A stretch of DNA of 64,000 bases from Nitrososphaerota archaeon (GCA_021325255.1 JAJPHP010000060.1:62001-126000), one strand, 5' to 3'. Counted from the stretch's first letter, positions 17,174-26,148 are shown. The notes: a model not told the origin generated them from the letters alone. Numbers and translations are program-made.

Positions 17174-18649
17174 ATGAAGAAAAAGAGGGCCATTATTCCT
17201 ACCCGCAATGGAAGAGCCTCCGTCGCAATATCCATTGCGCTGGCAATCGCGACCATTTTGTTTAGGGATCCGATAATTGCGACTGTGTTGATAGTCGCCC
17301 TGTCCCTCGTCCTGGCAGAGCTGATATGGGTCTTGCTGATCATGAACCACCCTTCTCGCTGGCTTTCAATTGAAAACGTAGAAGATCAACGAAAATCCAC
17401 AAAAGTCTCAGCCGGAATCTCAAAATCGCTTTATGCCGATAGGGCAATCACTGATCAATTGCTGCTCTCGTCTAATCGGGGAAGCATCACGAAGAGGGTC
17501 TTCTCTGTAACCACAGAAGTTGATTTCCTCAAACTCGAAATCCAAAAAGGCGTCCAAGACGCCCAAAAGCTGAGACTTGACGCACGTTTCTTGTCTCCAT
17601 TCGCCGGCCGTTATATTGCAAAGGAGGTCAAGGTGTGGACCCTCGGTCCGTTGAGTCTTTTCGAGTTTGCTGCGACTATCCCGGCATCATTCTCCTACAA
17701 GGTGTATCCTAGGATTTCTGAGGCAGCTCTTACTAGCGCGAGAATTCTTTCAAAGGGAGGAAGAGGAGTCGGCGAAGCCGCGATCGATTTCCCAGGACCG
17801 GGGACGGAATTCCACGACCTGAGGAACTACCAGAGCGGAGACGATTTTCGCCAGATAAATTGGAAGGCGACAGCTAGGCGCGGGAAGCTGATGGTGGTCG
17901 AACGCGCGAGGGAAGTTGGAGCGTCATGCATGCTGGTACTTGAGGCGTCCGCCATGTACCATTCCGACAGAGATCGGCTCGCTTCGTCATTTCTTCAAAT
18001 CGCAAACGTTCTCTCAAGGGAGGGGATAAGGTTCGGCGTCATGGTGCATCAGAAGGGGATGGTCAAGTCCTTGAAAGGGATCAATGACAAACCTAACGAC
18101 GCACTCGAGTTTGCACTTCGCAACGCCATTGAGTTTGCGCATCTGAAGGAAGACGAAGTGCCAGGAGAGCTTCTTACGGCCGTCGCCAGTCCAACATTGA
18201 AAAAACTCAGGGACATGCTCCGCTCAAGAGACCTAGATGTGCTCTCAAAGATCGAGGAAAGCGGCTACTTCAGTACCGTTAATGCTCCCAGAGAGCTCGA
18301 GGCATTCCAAATCCTCGAGGACCTGCTAAGGTATGATAGAGACGAGAGCGGCAACCCCCGCCCGCCACCGACATCGATTCTGTACGTGAGTGGGATCTTG
18401 GGTTCGATCACTCCCCTCATTGAATTTGCATCCAAGGCTAGAAGAAACTATGCATGCGAGTTCGTCGTAATCAATCCAACCCGGCCGTGGGTCTCCGCAA
18501 GAGACGAGCAATCCGCAATCAGCGCATACAAAGCGTATTCCAAAAATCTTCATGCGTTACTTTCTGCGCAGATAGAATACCGCGTGGGGGATCCCTTCAA
18601 TGTGTCGGAGAGCGTCCTATCGTCTTTTCCTAGTCAGCAACTCTCCTGA
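17174..18649 (+). CDS. DUF58 domain protein (MoxR partner)
   Basis: From ATG 17174 the protein has about 491 residues (a TTG at 17156 gives six more). Two TM helices lie at about residues 17-33 and 38-58. A periplasm-facing or cytosolic beta domain follows, then the DUF58 core: GTEFHDLRNYQSGDDFRQINWKA spread over about residues 212-235, and the vWA-like fold after it (CMLVLEASAMY). DUF58 proteins work with MoxR ATPases; their exact task is unknown in most organisms. The signature is complete. The upstream DUF1616 and membrane genes are likely subunits of the same envelope complex. Confidence 0.88.
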   Translation: MKKKRAIIPTRNGRASVAISIALAIATILFRDPIIATVLIVALSLVLAELIWVLLIMNHPSRWLSIENVEDQRKSTKVSAGISKSLYADRAITDQLLLSSNRGSITKRVFSVTTEVDFLKLEIQKGVQDAQKLRLDARFLSPFAGRYIAKEVKVWTLGPLSLFEFAATIPASFSYKVYPRISEAALTSARILSKGGRGVGEAAIDFPGPGTEFHDLRNYQSGDDFRQINWKATARRGKLMVVERAREVGASCMLVLEASAMYHSDRDRLASSFLQIANVLSREGIRFGVMVHQKGMVKSLKGINDKPNDALEFALRNAIEFAHLKEDEVPGELLTAVASPTLKKLRDMLRSRDLDVLSKIEESGYFSTVNAPRELEAFQILEDLLRYDRDESGNPRPPPTSILYVSGILGSITPLIEFASKARRNYACEFVVINPTRPWVSARDEQSAISAYKAYSKNLHALLSAQIEYRVGDPFNVSESVLSSFPSQQLS

Positions 18650-18705
18650 CAATTTTATATGAGCCGCTGACTGGGACACCTCTCGCTGGGAATAGCCACC
18701 AGAGC

Positions 18706-19260
18706 ATGACCGACCAGGCCGGCGGAGAGCGACCCATTCCATATTACTTCCTAGACCCTGAGGAAGTGAAATTTTTCAAAGCGCTGTGCGATCTGATTGT
18801 CCCTGACTCGAGGGACGGCAAAGAGTTCGAGCCCGGCGCAACCGCCGTGGGCGCAGTGAATTACATCGACTCTACACTCTGCGAGTTCCCCGCCCAGGTT
18901 CAAGGTTACTTCAGGTCGGCGGTAAAGCTGGTCGACGAGGAATCGAGGCGCAAGTTTTCGTCGCCCTTTTCAAATCTTGTCGATTCTGACAAGAGCATTA
19001 TTCTGAGAGAGCTCTACCTTGACCCTAAGACCAGGGAGAGAATGCTGGATCTCAGGTCGCTCGTCCTGGAGGGGTTCTACTCCGATTACCACGACCCGTG
19101 GTACAAGGGAACGACGCCATGGGAGTTTGTTGGATTTCAGGGCAAGAGAATCTCTGATTTGAAGAAGGACTGGAGTTTTCTCAAGGTCTGGAGAGAGTGG
19201 AACGCTAAAGGAGAGCGAAGCTTCAAAAACCTCTCGGAGACAAATGAGAAAGAAAAATGA
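18706..19260 (+). CDS. Gluconate 2-dehydrogenase subunit 3-like protein
   Basis: A 184-residue protein of the gluconate 2-dehydrogenase subunit 3 family, the small partner of membrane-associated GMC-type sugar or polyol dehydrogenases. Visible family features are YYFLDPEEVKFFKALCDLIVP (helix near residues 13-33), a central region giving ILRELY, and the C-terminal GFYSDYHDP and WEFVGFQG segments. Bacterial members often carry a twin-arginine signal; none is visible here, so the complex may be cytosolic. The GMC oxidoreductase frame follows about 50 nt downstream on the same strand, confirming the pairing. Confidence 0.85.
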   Translation: MTDQAGGERPIPYYFLDPEEVKFFKALCDLIVPDSRDGKEFEPGATAVGAVNYIDSTLCEFPAQVQGYFRSAVKLVDEESRRKFSSPFSNLVDSDKSIILRELYLDPKTRERMLDLRSLVLEGFYSDYHDPWYKGTTPWEFVGFQGKRISDLKKDWSFLKVWREWNAKGERSFKNLSETNEKEK

Positions 19261-19297
19261 CCTTAGCCCACCGCTGATCTAGGCACACAAGGAGAAA

Positions 19298-19307
19298 GGA
19301 AAGGAGG
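19298..19307 (+). promoter_or_regulatory. Strong ribosome-binding site before the GMC frame
   Basis: GGAAAGGAGG is complementary to the 16S rRNA 3' end. In-frame codons 5-8 nt further on are AAT and TTC, not a canonical start. It places the intended start near 19313-19316 and makes the missing start codon conspicuous. Confidence 0.55.
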
Positions 19308-19309
19308 TT

Positions 19310-20818
19310 TTCAATTTCAAGACGCCACAGGACTATGATGCGATCATAATAGGTTCGGGAGCGGGCGGCGGACCGATTGCCTGGCAGCTCACCGAGGCGG
19401 GACGGAAGGTCGCGATTATAGAGGCCGGTGGTTTCTATACAACGAATGACTTTAACAGGTTCGAGCTCTTGGCGCTTAGGAGGCTATGGTGGAAGCCTCG
19501 ATGGACTTCAAATTACGAGTTAGGGCGCGACAACGATGAAGAGATAGGACTAGGCATGGGCCGCTGCGTCGGAGGCTCAACCACGATCTTCACAGCGGTT
19601 GCTCACCGAGCTCCATCCTGGAACTACCGAGAGTGGTTCGAGGCAACCGGAGTGAGAAGCAGCAGGAGCGGTGGTGAACCACTTTCCGAGGAGGATCTCG
19701 TCCCATATTATGAACAGGTTGAGAAGGACACGGGTGTGAGGAGATACACAGAGTGGGATGAGGGTCTCAAGAAGATAGATCAGGGATTTCGGAAGCTCGG
19801 TCACCCCTTCACGCCTGTCAACGCATACATCAGCAGACAGTGCGACCAGTCGGGCTGCCTCTTCGGATGTCCCACCGAGGCAAAGAAGGGGACTCTCGTC
19901 ACGTACGTAATTCCCTCCATACTTAACGGAGCCGAGATTTTTTACAATTCCACAGTGACGAAGATTCTCTTCGAAAAACCCGCCTCAAACAATGAAAGAC
20001 CTAGGGCATATGGCGTGGAACTCGTTTCCTCGGACACGGGCAGCGCAAAGCGGCTGACTTCAAAAGTGGTAATCGTGGCAGCGGGAGCCTTGAACACGCC
20101 TTTCCTCCTTCTCGACTCAGGGATCAAGGAGGTCGCCGATCACTCGAAATCGTCCGAGCAGGTTGGACGCAACTTTGGCGTAAACACCGCGGCGATGGTC
20201 TTCGGCAAGTTCGACGAGGTGCTCAACGATTGGATCCTCCACCCGCTCTCGGGGCACATGGACGAGTTCGCAAGGAAAGAGAAGGGAGGCTTCCTTCTCG
20301 AGGCCTCGGAAGTCATGGAGGGGCCGCTGAGTTTCTCCGAGCTGATTACCGACGAGGAGGGGATTCCTCTGTGGGGTGCAATGCAAAAGAGCGTCATGAA
20401 AGACTATGGAAAATTTGCAGGCATCTTCATCAACATCCACGACGCAAACAACGGGAGGATCTTCAGGGACCCTGAGACCGGCCAGGAAAAGTTTCACAAG
20501 CCCGTGACAGGCGAGGATAAGGCAAAGTTTAGGGCAGCGAGGGCTCTCTGCAGGGAAGGGCTATACGCTGCGGGCGCGAGGGAGACCTTCGGTTCCCTCT
20601 ACGTCAGTCACCATGTACAGGGCTCTTGCAGGATGGGCGAGGACACGTCTAAATCCGTGGTTAACTCTTCGTGCGAGTCACATGACATCGACAATCTTTA
20701 CATCGTCGACGGGAGCATAATCCCCTCGGTCGTCGATGCCAACCCCTCCCTGACCATTATGGCATTTTCCAAGAGGCTGGGGGCACACTTGCTCTCTAAT
20801 TTATTTATCAAAAACTAG
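19310..20818 (+). CDS. GMC-family oxidoreductase (gluconate/sugar dehydrogenase large subunit), start codon unclear
   Basis: The reading frame encodes a complete glucose-methanol-choline oxidoreductase of about 500 residues. The FAD-binding motif GSGAGGGP lies only about 17 residues from the beginning, and the GxAL-type N-terminus continues with VAIIEAGG. The C-terminal domain has the SHHVQGSCRMG His and the DANPSLTI Asn motif. The first ATG, GTG or TTG in this frame is TTG 19469, which would delete the whole FAD motif. Upstream the frame is open to a TAG at 19280-19282 with no canonical start, yet a strong ribosome-binding sequence (GGAAAGGAGG, 19298-19307) sits just before codon 19310. So the gene uses a non-canonical start, has lost its start, or contains a sequence error. 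Confidence 0.82.
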   Translation, partial: FNFKTPQDYDAIIIGSGAGGGPIAWQLTEAGRKVAIIEAGGFYTTNDFNRFELLALRRLWWKPRWTSNYELGRDNDEEIGLGMGRCVGGSTTIFTAVAHRAPSWNYREWFEATGVRSSRSGGEPLSEEDLVPYYEQVEKDTGVRRYTEWDEGLKKIDQGFRKLGHPFTPVNAYISRQCDQSGCLFGCPTEAKKGTLVTYVIPSILNGAEIFYNSTVTKILFEKPASNNERPRAYGVELVSSDTGSAKRLTSKVVIVAAGALNTPFLLLDSGIKEVADHSKSSEQVGRNFGVNTAAMVFGKFDEVLNDWILHPLSGHMDEFARKEKGGFLLEASEVMEGPLSFSELITDEEGIPLWGAMQKSVMKDYGKFAGIFINIHDANNGRIFRDPETGQEKFHKPVTGEDKAKFRAARALCREGLYAAGARETFGSLYVSHHVQGSCRMGEDTSKSVVNSSCESHDIDNLYIVDGSIIPSVVDANPSLTIMAFSKRLGAHLLSNLFIKN

Positions 20819-21213
20819 ATTGCAAATACTACTCACCGCACTAGAATTGAGAATTGTTCGACATTTGCAGAATTGGACGCCGAGGTTTTACTTACGTTAA
20901 ATAGCAGAGTTACTTCATGGTCGATTCTGACGATCCAAGCCATGAGAAATATCGGTAACGAAATTCTGAAGATAAGGATTCGCCGGAGAAAACAACGTAA
21001 AGTCTACAATGGTTTTGATGCCGCCTTTTACGGCTTTCAAAGTTGAACATTCTCAACGCGCCCCGACATCAGAAGAGTAAATCTGCAGGCAATATTTGGC
21101 CGTGCGCTCTAGGGCAATTATACTCAACGCAATCGTCTTGTCCCAAAATAGCGCACAAATCTCCTGCTTACAAATTAACTCCCAAGGTCGCAAGAATCCA
21201 TCAGTGATCTTGA
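20819..21213. other. Intergenic stretch, no gene supported
   Basis: About 395 bases. A 57-codon frame from TTG 20873 to TGA 21046 exists but has no family resemblance or clear promoter relation. A TTAAATA element occurs near 20900. Confidence 0.35.
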
Positions 21214-21825
21214 GAATTTAGCGAGAACGATCAAGCCAGCGGGCAGAAGCAGAAGAATAGGTGGAAGAATATCTTTGCCTACGCTAGTCTCCGCATTTCA
21301 ATCGCTTTCACGATCATCGCCCTGATCGGCGTGCTCTCTTACCTACTTCGCACACCCTTCCTCTTCCCCTCAATAGGCCCCACGTTGATAGCTTTCATTC
21401 ACAACCCCAAGAAGAGCCAGAACAACCCGCTCTCGATAGTTCTCGGGCACGCCTTCGGGGCGTCCGTGGCCGTAGCTATGCTCTTCCTCTTTGGGCTGTA
21501 CGGGCTCCCATCAACTCTCCAAGCGGGATTCACACCAACGAGGATAATCGCCGTGTCACTCGCCATGGGCATCACCTCGATATTCGAAGAGGGCACTCCA
21601 TTCTTCCACCCTCCAGCTGGCGCAACGACCCTCGTAATCTCCCTAGGCCTGATGCAAACTCCGCCGCAGCTTGTGGGTATCGCTGGCGGCGTCGCTCTCA
21701 TAGCACTTGCCGCCCTGCTCTATAGGCGATTTGTCAAACTCCACCCGAGAGTCTCTTTGTTCAAAGTTCAGCCCGCGGCGGAAAAGGGCATTGCGGCTCC
21801 GTTTTCAGCGAAAGAATGTCGGTAG
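21214..21825 (+). CDS. HPP family membrane protein, start codon unclear
   Basis: The frame encodes an HPP-family integral membrane protein. The family features are FPSIGPTLIAF near the first membrane hairpin and the name-giving FFHPPAGATTLVI in the middle, with four TM helices. HPP proteins include a chloroplast nitrite transporter; archaeal roles are unknown. The first canonical start is GTG 21331, which would cut through the first TM helix. The frame upstream, back to a TGA at 21211-21213, encodes a fitting N-terminus (WKNIFAYASLRIS then a hydrophobic stretch) but has no ATG, GTG or TTG. The true start is therefore unresolved, as for the GMC gene 2 kb upstream. Confidence 0.72.
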   Translation, partial: EFSENDQASGQKQKNRWKNIFAYASLRISIAFTIIALIGVLSYLLRTPFLFPSIGPTLIAFIHNPKKSQNNPLSIVLGHAFGASVAVAMLFLFGLYGLPSTLQAGFTPTRIIAVSLAMGITSIFEEGTPFFHPPAGATTLVISLGLMQTPPQLVGIAGGVALIALAALLYRRFVKLHPRVSLFKVQPAAEKGIAAPFSAKECR

Positions 21826-21967
21826 CGAGAAGTCAGTTTTCACGAGTTCGCATTGTTTCTCTTTGCTACAACCTGCAGAGCTAAGATCCTATTCTCGCAG
21901 ACTCTTTAGGTCGGAAATAAACTCCAAAAAAAGAGATGGGGGTGTATTCTTACAAGCCCCAAAAAAT

Positions 21968-22252
21968 TCAACCAATAGAGTGAAAATGCCTTCGTCCTCC
22001 CGGCGGAATCAGCGGTTGAACAGGTATTTTTTGTTGTCTTGCCAAGAGCCCCTCCACTATTTCGTTGAGGCGCAGGTACATCCCCCACTTGTCTGCCGCG
22101 GTCTTTGGCGGGTCTACTTCCATGATCCCCATCCAGTTGTCGAGTTCGTCGAAACTGTGGATCGTACTCAACCTTCTTGACTTCTTGTTGCCGCTACTCT
22201 TTGAGGGAACTTGAGGAATCACTAACAAGACATCTCGGTTTATTCTAATCAA
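21968..22252 (-). CDS. Small hypothetical protein (94 aa)
   Basis: On the minus strand a frame of up to 94 residues runs from TTG 22252; a second TTG eight codons in is also possible. The sequence is mixed and protein-like: a basic segment (SSGNKKSRRL), then HSFDELDNWMGIMEVD and an amphipathic helix (YLRLNEIVEGLLARQQ). No family is recognised. The plus-strand frame over the same bases has poor composition, which favours the minus strand. The HPP gene converges on it. Confidence 0.5.
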   Translation of the reverse strand: MIRINRDVLLVIPQVPSKSSGNKKSRRLSTIHSFDELDNWMGIMEVDPPKTAADKWGMYLRLNEIVEGLLARQQKIPVQPLIPPGGRRHFHSIG

Positions 22253-22953
22253 AAAGTGCTATGACTTTCGGCTGTCCGCACAAGCGTCGTCATGTGCAAT
22301 ATTCAAACTACTTATTCAGAAAATGTTCACAATTTCGTCGATCAAACTTTGCCGAAGAAAGACCCGCAAACCTGAGCATACGCTTGCATTCAAAAAAAAG
22401 CGCGTTACAAGCCAACATGAGATGATATCTTGACTAGTGCGCCCTTTAACCTAATTCTCCATTTCTACCTTATTATCATTCGAGTTCACCTGTGACAGAG
22501 AGAGAAATGAGTCTCCGTGAGCGAGAAAAGGGAGAGGAGGGAAAGCGGGAGCGAATAATGAACAGGGCCATGTGAGAAAAGCCCAAGAAAAGCTGTTTGC
22601 CATGCCAGTCTTTTTACTTCCCCTAATGCGACCTGTCTTACTCCCGCTATCTTTCTCTCGATGTCCCCCTCTCATGTATGCCCAATTCTCCTCTTCTCGA
22701 GTGCGGATTTCCGCCTCGGAGAGGATGCAGATTACAAACTCTATTACTCTCGCTTAAAATGATAAGGAAGAAGGCATACCAAGCTAGAATTCATAGCCTA
22801 AGGGTAAGCGTGCCAAAAACAGAGTATTGACGTAATAGAACGCCCTATTTTTAGACTTTGAATCGGAATTTCTGATCTAAACTATTCTCTGATTGCTTTT
22901 GACATTAGTTTTCGTCGAGTTCACTTTGCGAACTTTCGCTCGCAGCTTCCAAA
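22253..22953. other. Intergenic stretch, no gene supported
   Basis: About 700 bases between the small minus-strand gene and threonine dehydratase. Frames on both strands are short and purine-biased (for example the GAGAGAAAAGGGAGAGGAGG region near 22530), without motifs. No RNA family is recognised. Confidence 0.4.
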
Positions 22954-23937
22954 TCAGCCGTGCGATACTCTGTTCGGATAGATTTCGTTGAGGAGGTCCT
23001 GGAGCAGCGTATAGGCGATGTTACCGCCGCTCAATATCAGAGCCACCCTCTCGCCAGGCTTTGGAACAAAGGCTCCCGAGAGGAGAGCAGCGACGGGCGC
23101 AGCCCCGGATGGCTCTATCAACAAGTGAGACTCGACGAGCAACGCCTTCACGGCCTCCCTCATCTCGGTGTCAGTGACTAGGACAACGTCCCTCACGTTC
23201 TGCTTGATTATCTCAAAGTCAAGTTTTCCTATCGTCTGGCCGACGAGACCGTCCGCGATCGTCCTTGGTTCCTTGACCGTCACAAGCTCCCCCTTCTTCA
23301 AAGACTCGTAGAGAGACGGGACGCCGGTCGGCTCCACGCCGACAACCCTGCAGTTTGGGGCCATTGCCCTAACAGCCGTCGAAATACCCGATATGAGGCC
23401 GCCCCCTCCGACGGGGACGAGCACCGAGTCCACTTTGAGAAGGTCTTCAACAATCTCAAGACCAATCGTGCCCTGCCCCGAGATCACCGACGGATCATCA
23501 AAAGGGTGTACGAAGAACAGCCCCTTCTCCTTTGAGAGCTCCCTAGCCTGGCTTATGATCGAGTCAGATGTCGGCCCACCCTCGACCACTTCGGCACCGT
23601 ACAGCCGTATCATCTTCACCTTGTCGGGGTTTGCGTTCTTTGTCACAACGACTGTACACCTTACGTCGAGTCTTCTCGCGGCATAGGAGACGGAGAGCCC
23701 GTGGTTGCCCGAGGAGGCGGTGACCACTCCGGTCTGCCTGACTTGTTCAAGCTTTTCGAGAATGATGTTGAATGCGCCGCGTATCTTGAAGACGCCTGTA
23801 GGCTGGAAGGACTCGATCTTCAGAAAAATTTCTGCGCCGATCTTCTTGCTGAAGAACAGGCTGTGGTAGCACGGCGTCCTGAATACGTAACCACTTATCC
23901 TCTGCTTGGCGGAAAGTATGTCTGTGATGCTGACCAT
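22954..23937 (-). CDS. Threonine ammonia-lyase / serine-threonine dehydratase
   Basis: A 327-residue fold-type II PLP enzyme that deaminates threonine (or serine) to the 2-oxo acid, the first step towards isoleucine or a catabolic route. The Schiff-base lysine is K51 in GVFKIRGAFN, the substrate loop is TASSGNHGLS, and the PLP phosphate loop is PVGGGGLISG near residue 175. The C-terminal SGGN motif (LILSGGNI) is intact. There is no regulatory ACT domain, as in catabolic or short archaeal forms, so isoleucine feedback is unlikely. The start is ATG 23937. It stands alone. Confidence 0.9.
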   Translation of the reverse strand: MVSITDILSAKQRISGYVFRTPCYHSLFFSKKIGAEIFLKIESFQPTGVFKIRGAFNIILEKLEQVRQTGVVTASSGNHGLSVSYAARRLDVRCTVVVTKNANPDKVKMIRLYGAEVVEGGPTSDSIISQARELSKEKGLFFVHPFDDPSVISGQGTIGLEIVEDLLKVDSVLVPVGGGGLISGISTAVRAMAPNCRVVGVEPTGVPSLYESLKKGELVTVKEPRTIADGLVGQTIGKLDFEIIKQNVRDVVLVTDTEMREAVKALLVESHLLIEPSGAAPVAALLSGAFVPKPGERVALILSGGNIAYTLLQDLLNEIYPNRVSHG

Positions 23938-24433
23938 GTCGACGCCTTTTTACTTCAATTGCAAAGCTTTTTCCTTGTTCTTCCGCTCTCTGCGCTAAAA
24001 AGTGCGGAGAGAAAGAAAGAAGACCACACTTCTTCTCCTCTTGCGAGCTGGAAGGAATTTGGCCAATCGGTATTTAATTATTGGCGGTCTTGGTCGAAAA
24101 TGGAATTCGAGGAAAAGAGAACCTGTGAGAGAGAACGTGCTCCTTCTTTGCACATACTCAATTGGATCGAAAGCACGCATGCGTTCACATCATCTTCTTC
24201 TTGAGAATGTCGTTTTCTCCCACGAATTTTCACTCTCTCTCAAAGGCTTTACCGATCTAAGCACCAGCTTTTCTACATCAAAAGGCAAAAACTCGCCAAC
24301 GATTTTCCATCTCTCGGGCTGTAATCATCTCTTCTCATGCTCCTTGCCGATTCTTTCTCCAAAAAATACAAGTTGAAGTGGGAAAATTGTGAGATGTCGG
24401 AATTGAGAAAAGGAGTACCGTGATTTTCTAAAC
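23938..24433. other. Intergenic stretch, no gene supported
   Basis: About 500 bases. Overlapping frames exist on both strands but neither shows a motif or natural amino-acid balance. The last 70 bases before the TTG at 24434 are AT-rich and may contain the promoter of the flavoprotein gene. Confidence 0.4.
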
Positions 24434-24841
24434 TTGGCCTCGAAACAGACGGTGATTAAGGACGCTGAGTTGAAGTTTCTGCGTTCGCACGAGCTTGGGA
24501 GGCTTGCCACGGCGTCTTCCGACGCAACGCCGCATGTGATTCCGGTTGTCTACGCACTCGACGAGGACGCAGGTCCCGTGATAGCGACTGATTACAGGAC
24601 AAAGAAGCTCGCAGACCTGAAGGAGAATCCCAAGGTCTCGTTCGTCGTCGACGAATACAATCCGAATCGAGCTGTCGTGATCCAGGGAACGTGCCAGATT
24701 CTCGAGCGAGGACAAGAGTATTTGAGACTGCTGGGGATACTCTTTGACAGGTTTGAATTTTACAGAAAGCATCCATGGGGCGAGGGCGAGTCTCCCATTT
24801 TGAAGATAAGCATCAAGAAGACCATCAGCTGGGGCCTGTGA
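24434..24841 (+). CDS. PPOX-class (pyridoxamine 5'-phosphate oxidase-like) F420/FMN protein
   Basis: A 135-residue split-barrel flavoprotein. It shows the usual order of the PPOX class: an N-terminal helix ending in LRSHELGRLATAS, the strand PHVIPVVYALDED, the KKLADLKENPKVSFVVDE segment that packs the cofactor, and VVIQGTCQIL before the last helix. Archaeal members often use F420 and reduce small organic substrates; the exact substrate is unknown. The start is TTG 24434. It is followed on the same strand by a small unknown protein. Confidence 0.82.
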   Translation: MASKQTVIKDAELKFLRSHELGRLATASSDATPHVIPVVYALDEDAGPVIATDYRTKKLADLKENPKVSFVVDEYNPNRAVVIQGTCQILERGQEYLRLLGILFDRFEFYRKHPWGEGESPILKISIKKTISWGL

Positions 24842-24949
24842 ATAATCCTCCATGTCGGTCCTTCCAAGGAACTCTGTACATAATTGTCCTCATCGCATTC
24901 GAATCAAACGTTAAAGGTAACCCTGAAGCATTGGTATCGAAAGAAGTAT

Positions 24950-25297
24950 ATGTCATCCCAAGGCAGCACCAAGAAACAGACCAGTCACAACAATAATCAC
25001 CACTGGGTTGAATTCAAGACCCTCAAGGACCTGTTTTCTTTCATAATCACAAAGTCCATACCCGGGCAACAGTTTCTCTCCGTGATCAGATTCAGAGACT
25101 ATACCTACTCGTTCACTCCAATCGACGACTCGGTCATGGTGTTCTTCACAAAGGAGACGCCGAAGAGCCCGATCTACGCGTGGGACCCCGACAGGGACGA
25201 GTTCGTTACTCTTCCCAAGCCCGACAGGACTAAGGTCAACATACTGATCCAGGAGGTTGCGCAGGACACTCTGATCAGCAAGCTCTTCTATTCGTGA
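24950..25297 (+). CDS. Small hypothetical protein (115 aa)
   Basis: From ATG 24950 the protein has 115 residues: a His/Asn-rich head, then a compact alpha/beta sequence (FKTLKDLFSFIITKSIPG, FRDYTYSFTPIDDSVMVFF, then KVNILIQEVAQDTLISKLFY). It is predicted to be soluble. No family is recognised. It is followed by a hairpin with a T-run that should end transcription. Confidence 0.6.
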   Translation: MSSQGSTKKQTSHNNNHHWVEFKTLKDLFSFIITKSIPGQQFLSVIRFRDYTYSFTPIDDSVMVFFTKETPKSPIYAWDPDRDEFVTLPKPDRTKVNILIQEVAQDTLISKLFYS

Positions 25298-25384
25298 ATC
25301 ACCTAACATTGCCATTGGAAATCAAAAATCCTGAAGAACTCGCCTAACGAAAACTTCTCTGTCCTGGTTTTTAGGCGCCGAGGG

Positions 25385-25420
25385 GCCCTCTACGATCATA
25401 GAGAGGGCGCTCTGTTTTTC
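25385..25420 (+). terminator. Hairpin plus T-run terminator
   Basis: GCCCTCT (25385-25391) pairs with AGAGGGC (25402-25408) across a 10-nt loop, and TTTTT follows at 25415-25419. It lies about 90 nt after the stop of the 24950-25297 gene and directly before the TTG of the next gene. Confidence 0.55.
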
Positions 25421-25422
25421 TC

Positions 25423-25689
25423 TTGTCTGACTACTTGCAAAGGGACACAGATTCAACCAAGGCTAGGCTCGGAGAGGACGCCGAAAAGGCCGAGGAGAAA
25501 AGAGAAGACGAAAAACCGCGGACCGAAAATCCAAGGCTCAACGACGAGATTGAATCAGAGAAGGTTGGGATGGCGCCTTCGAAGCAGCGCGTCATAACTT
25601 ACGAGCAGCTGCTCGAAAATAAGAAGAGGACAAAGCCTTTCAGGTCAAACACGGAGACCGGCGAGTTCCAGCAGGAGATATCCTGCTAG
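25423..25689 (+). CDS. Highly charged small protein (88 aa), hypothetical
   Basis: From TTG 25423 the protein has 88 residues. The first 45 are almost all charged (EDAEKAEEKREDEKPRTE) and probably disordered. The C-terminal half has a more ordered stretch (KQRVITYEQLLENKKRTKPF), and a single Cys is the last residue. An internal ATG in the middle (MAPSKQR) would give a much shorter protein. No family is recognised. It begins just after a terminator hairpin, so it would need its own promoter or readthrough. Confidence 0.5.
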   Translation: MSDYLQRDTDSTKARLGEDAEKAEEKREDEKPRTENPRLNDEIESEKVGMAPSKQRVITYEQLLENKKRTKPFRSNTETGEFQQEISC

Positions 25690-25731
25690 GCAAGTACGCT
25701 CTCTCGTGATGCGGCTATAGTGTTTTCTTTC

Positions 25732-25971
25732 TTATGGGCTGATTTCCGAAGTCCCTGTACCCTCTTCCTTTGAAAAGTCAATCGTAGCTTTGAACGCAAT
25801 GTCCACGATTATCCCGTTTTGAATCTTCTCCACCGAGAACTTGGACTGCTCGACGTTTGCCTTCACGTTTGAGAGCAGCTCGCGAATCTGGCTCCCATAG
25901 GTTGCTATCTGCGACTGGATCTCTCTACTACTCTGCGTACTTCCACCTTCGCCTGTTGAAGTGGTTGACAT
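25732..25971 (-). CDS. Small helical protein (79 aa), hypothetical
   Basis: From ATG 25971 the protein has about 79 residues: a Ser/Thr/Gly-rich head, a long amphipathic helix (SREIQSQIATYGSQIRELLSNVK) and a beta-like tail (GIIVDIAFKATIDFS). The alternation of a coiled-coil helix and strands suggests an oligomeric adaptor. The frame is open upstream, but the added residues look non-coding. It lies downstream of, and on the same strand as, the two ABC-2 exporters, with a 180-nt gap, so it may be the last gene of that group. Confidence 0.55.
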   Translation of the reverse strand: MSTTSTGEGGSTQSSREIQSQIATYGSQIRELLSNVKANVEQSKFSVEKIQNGIIVDIAFKATIDFSKEEGTGTSEISP

Positions 25972-26148
25972 TTTGTTTTTTTGCTTCCTCTCTCTACACA
26001 CAATTTGTGTACTTTGGAACTTTTTCCAAGGCGCGACAGAAAAGCATGGCGGCACAATAGCTTACGAGGAGATCTCTAGACGACCTGTTTTCTCTGTTCT
26101 ACTTTTTCACCTCCCGGCTGTGAATATCATTTCCGCTTTTTTTTTCTC

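Noticed and set aside
20873..21046. 57-codon frame between GMC and HPP genes
   Set aside because: No recognisable family and no convincing promoter relation; weak composition.
21707..22180. 157-codon plus-strand frame
   Set aside because: Overlaps the HPP gene end and the small minus-strand gene; Ser/Arg-rich composition without motifs.
23701..24204. 167-codon plus-strand frame
   Set aside because: Shadow of threonine dehydratase over its first 240 bases, then composition typical of non-coding DNA.
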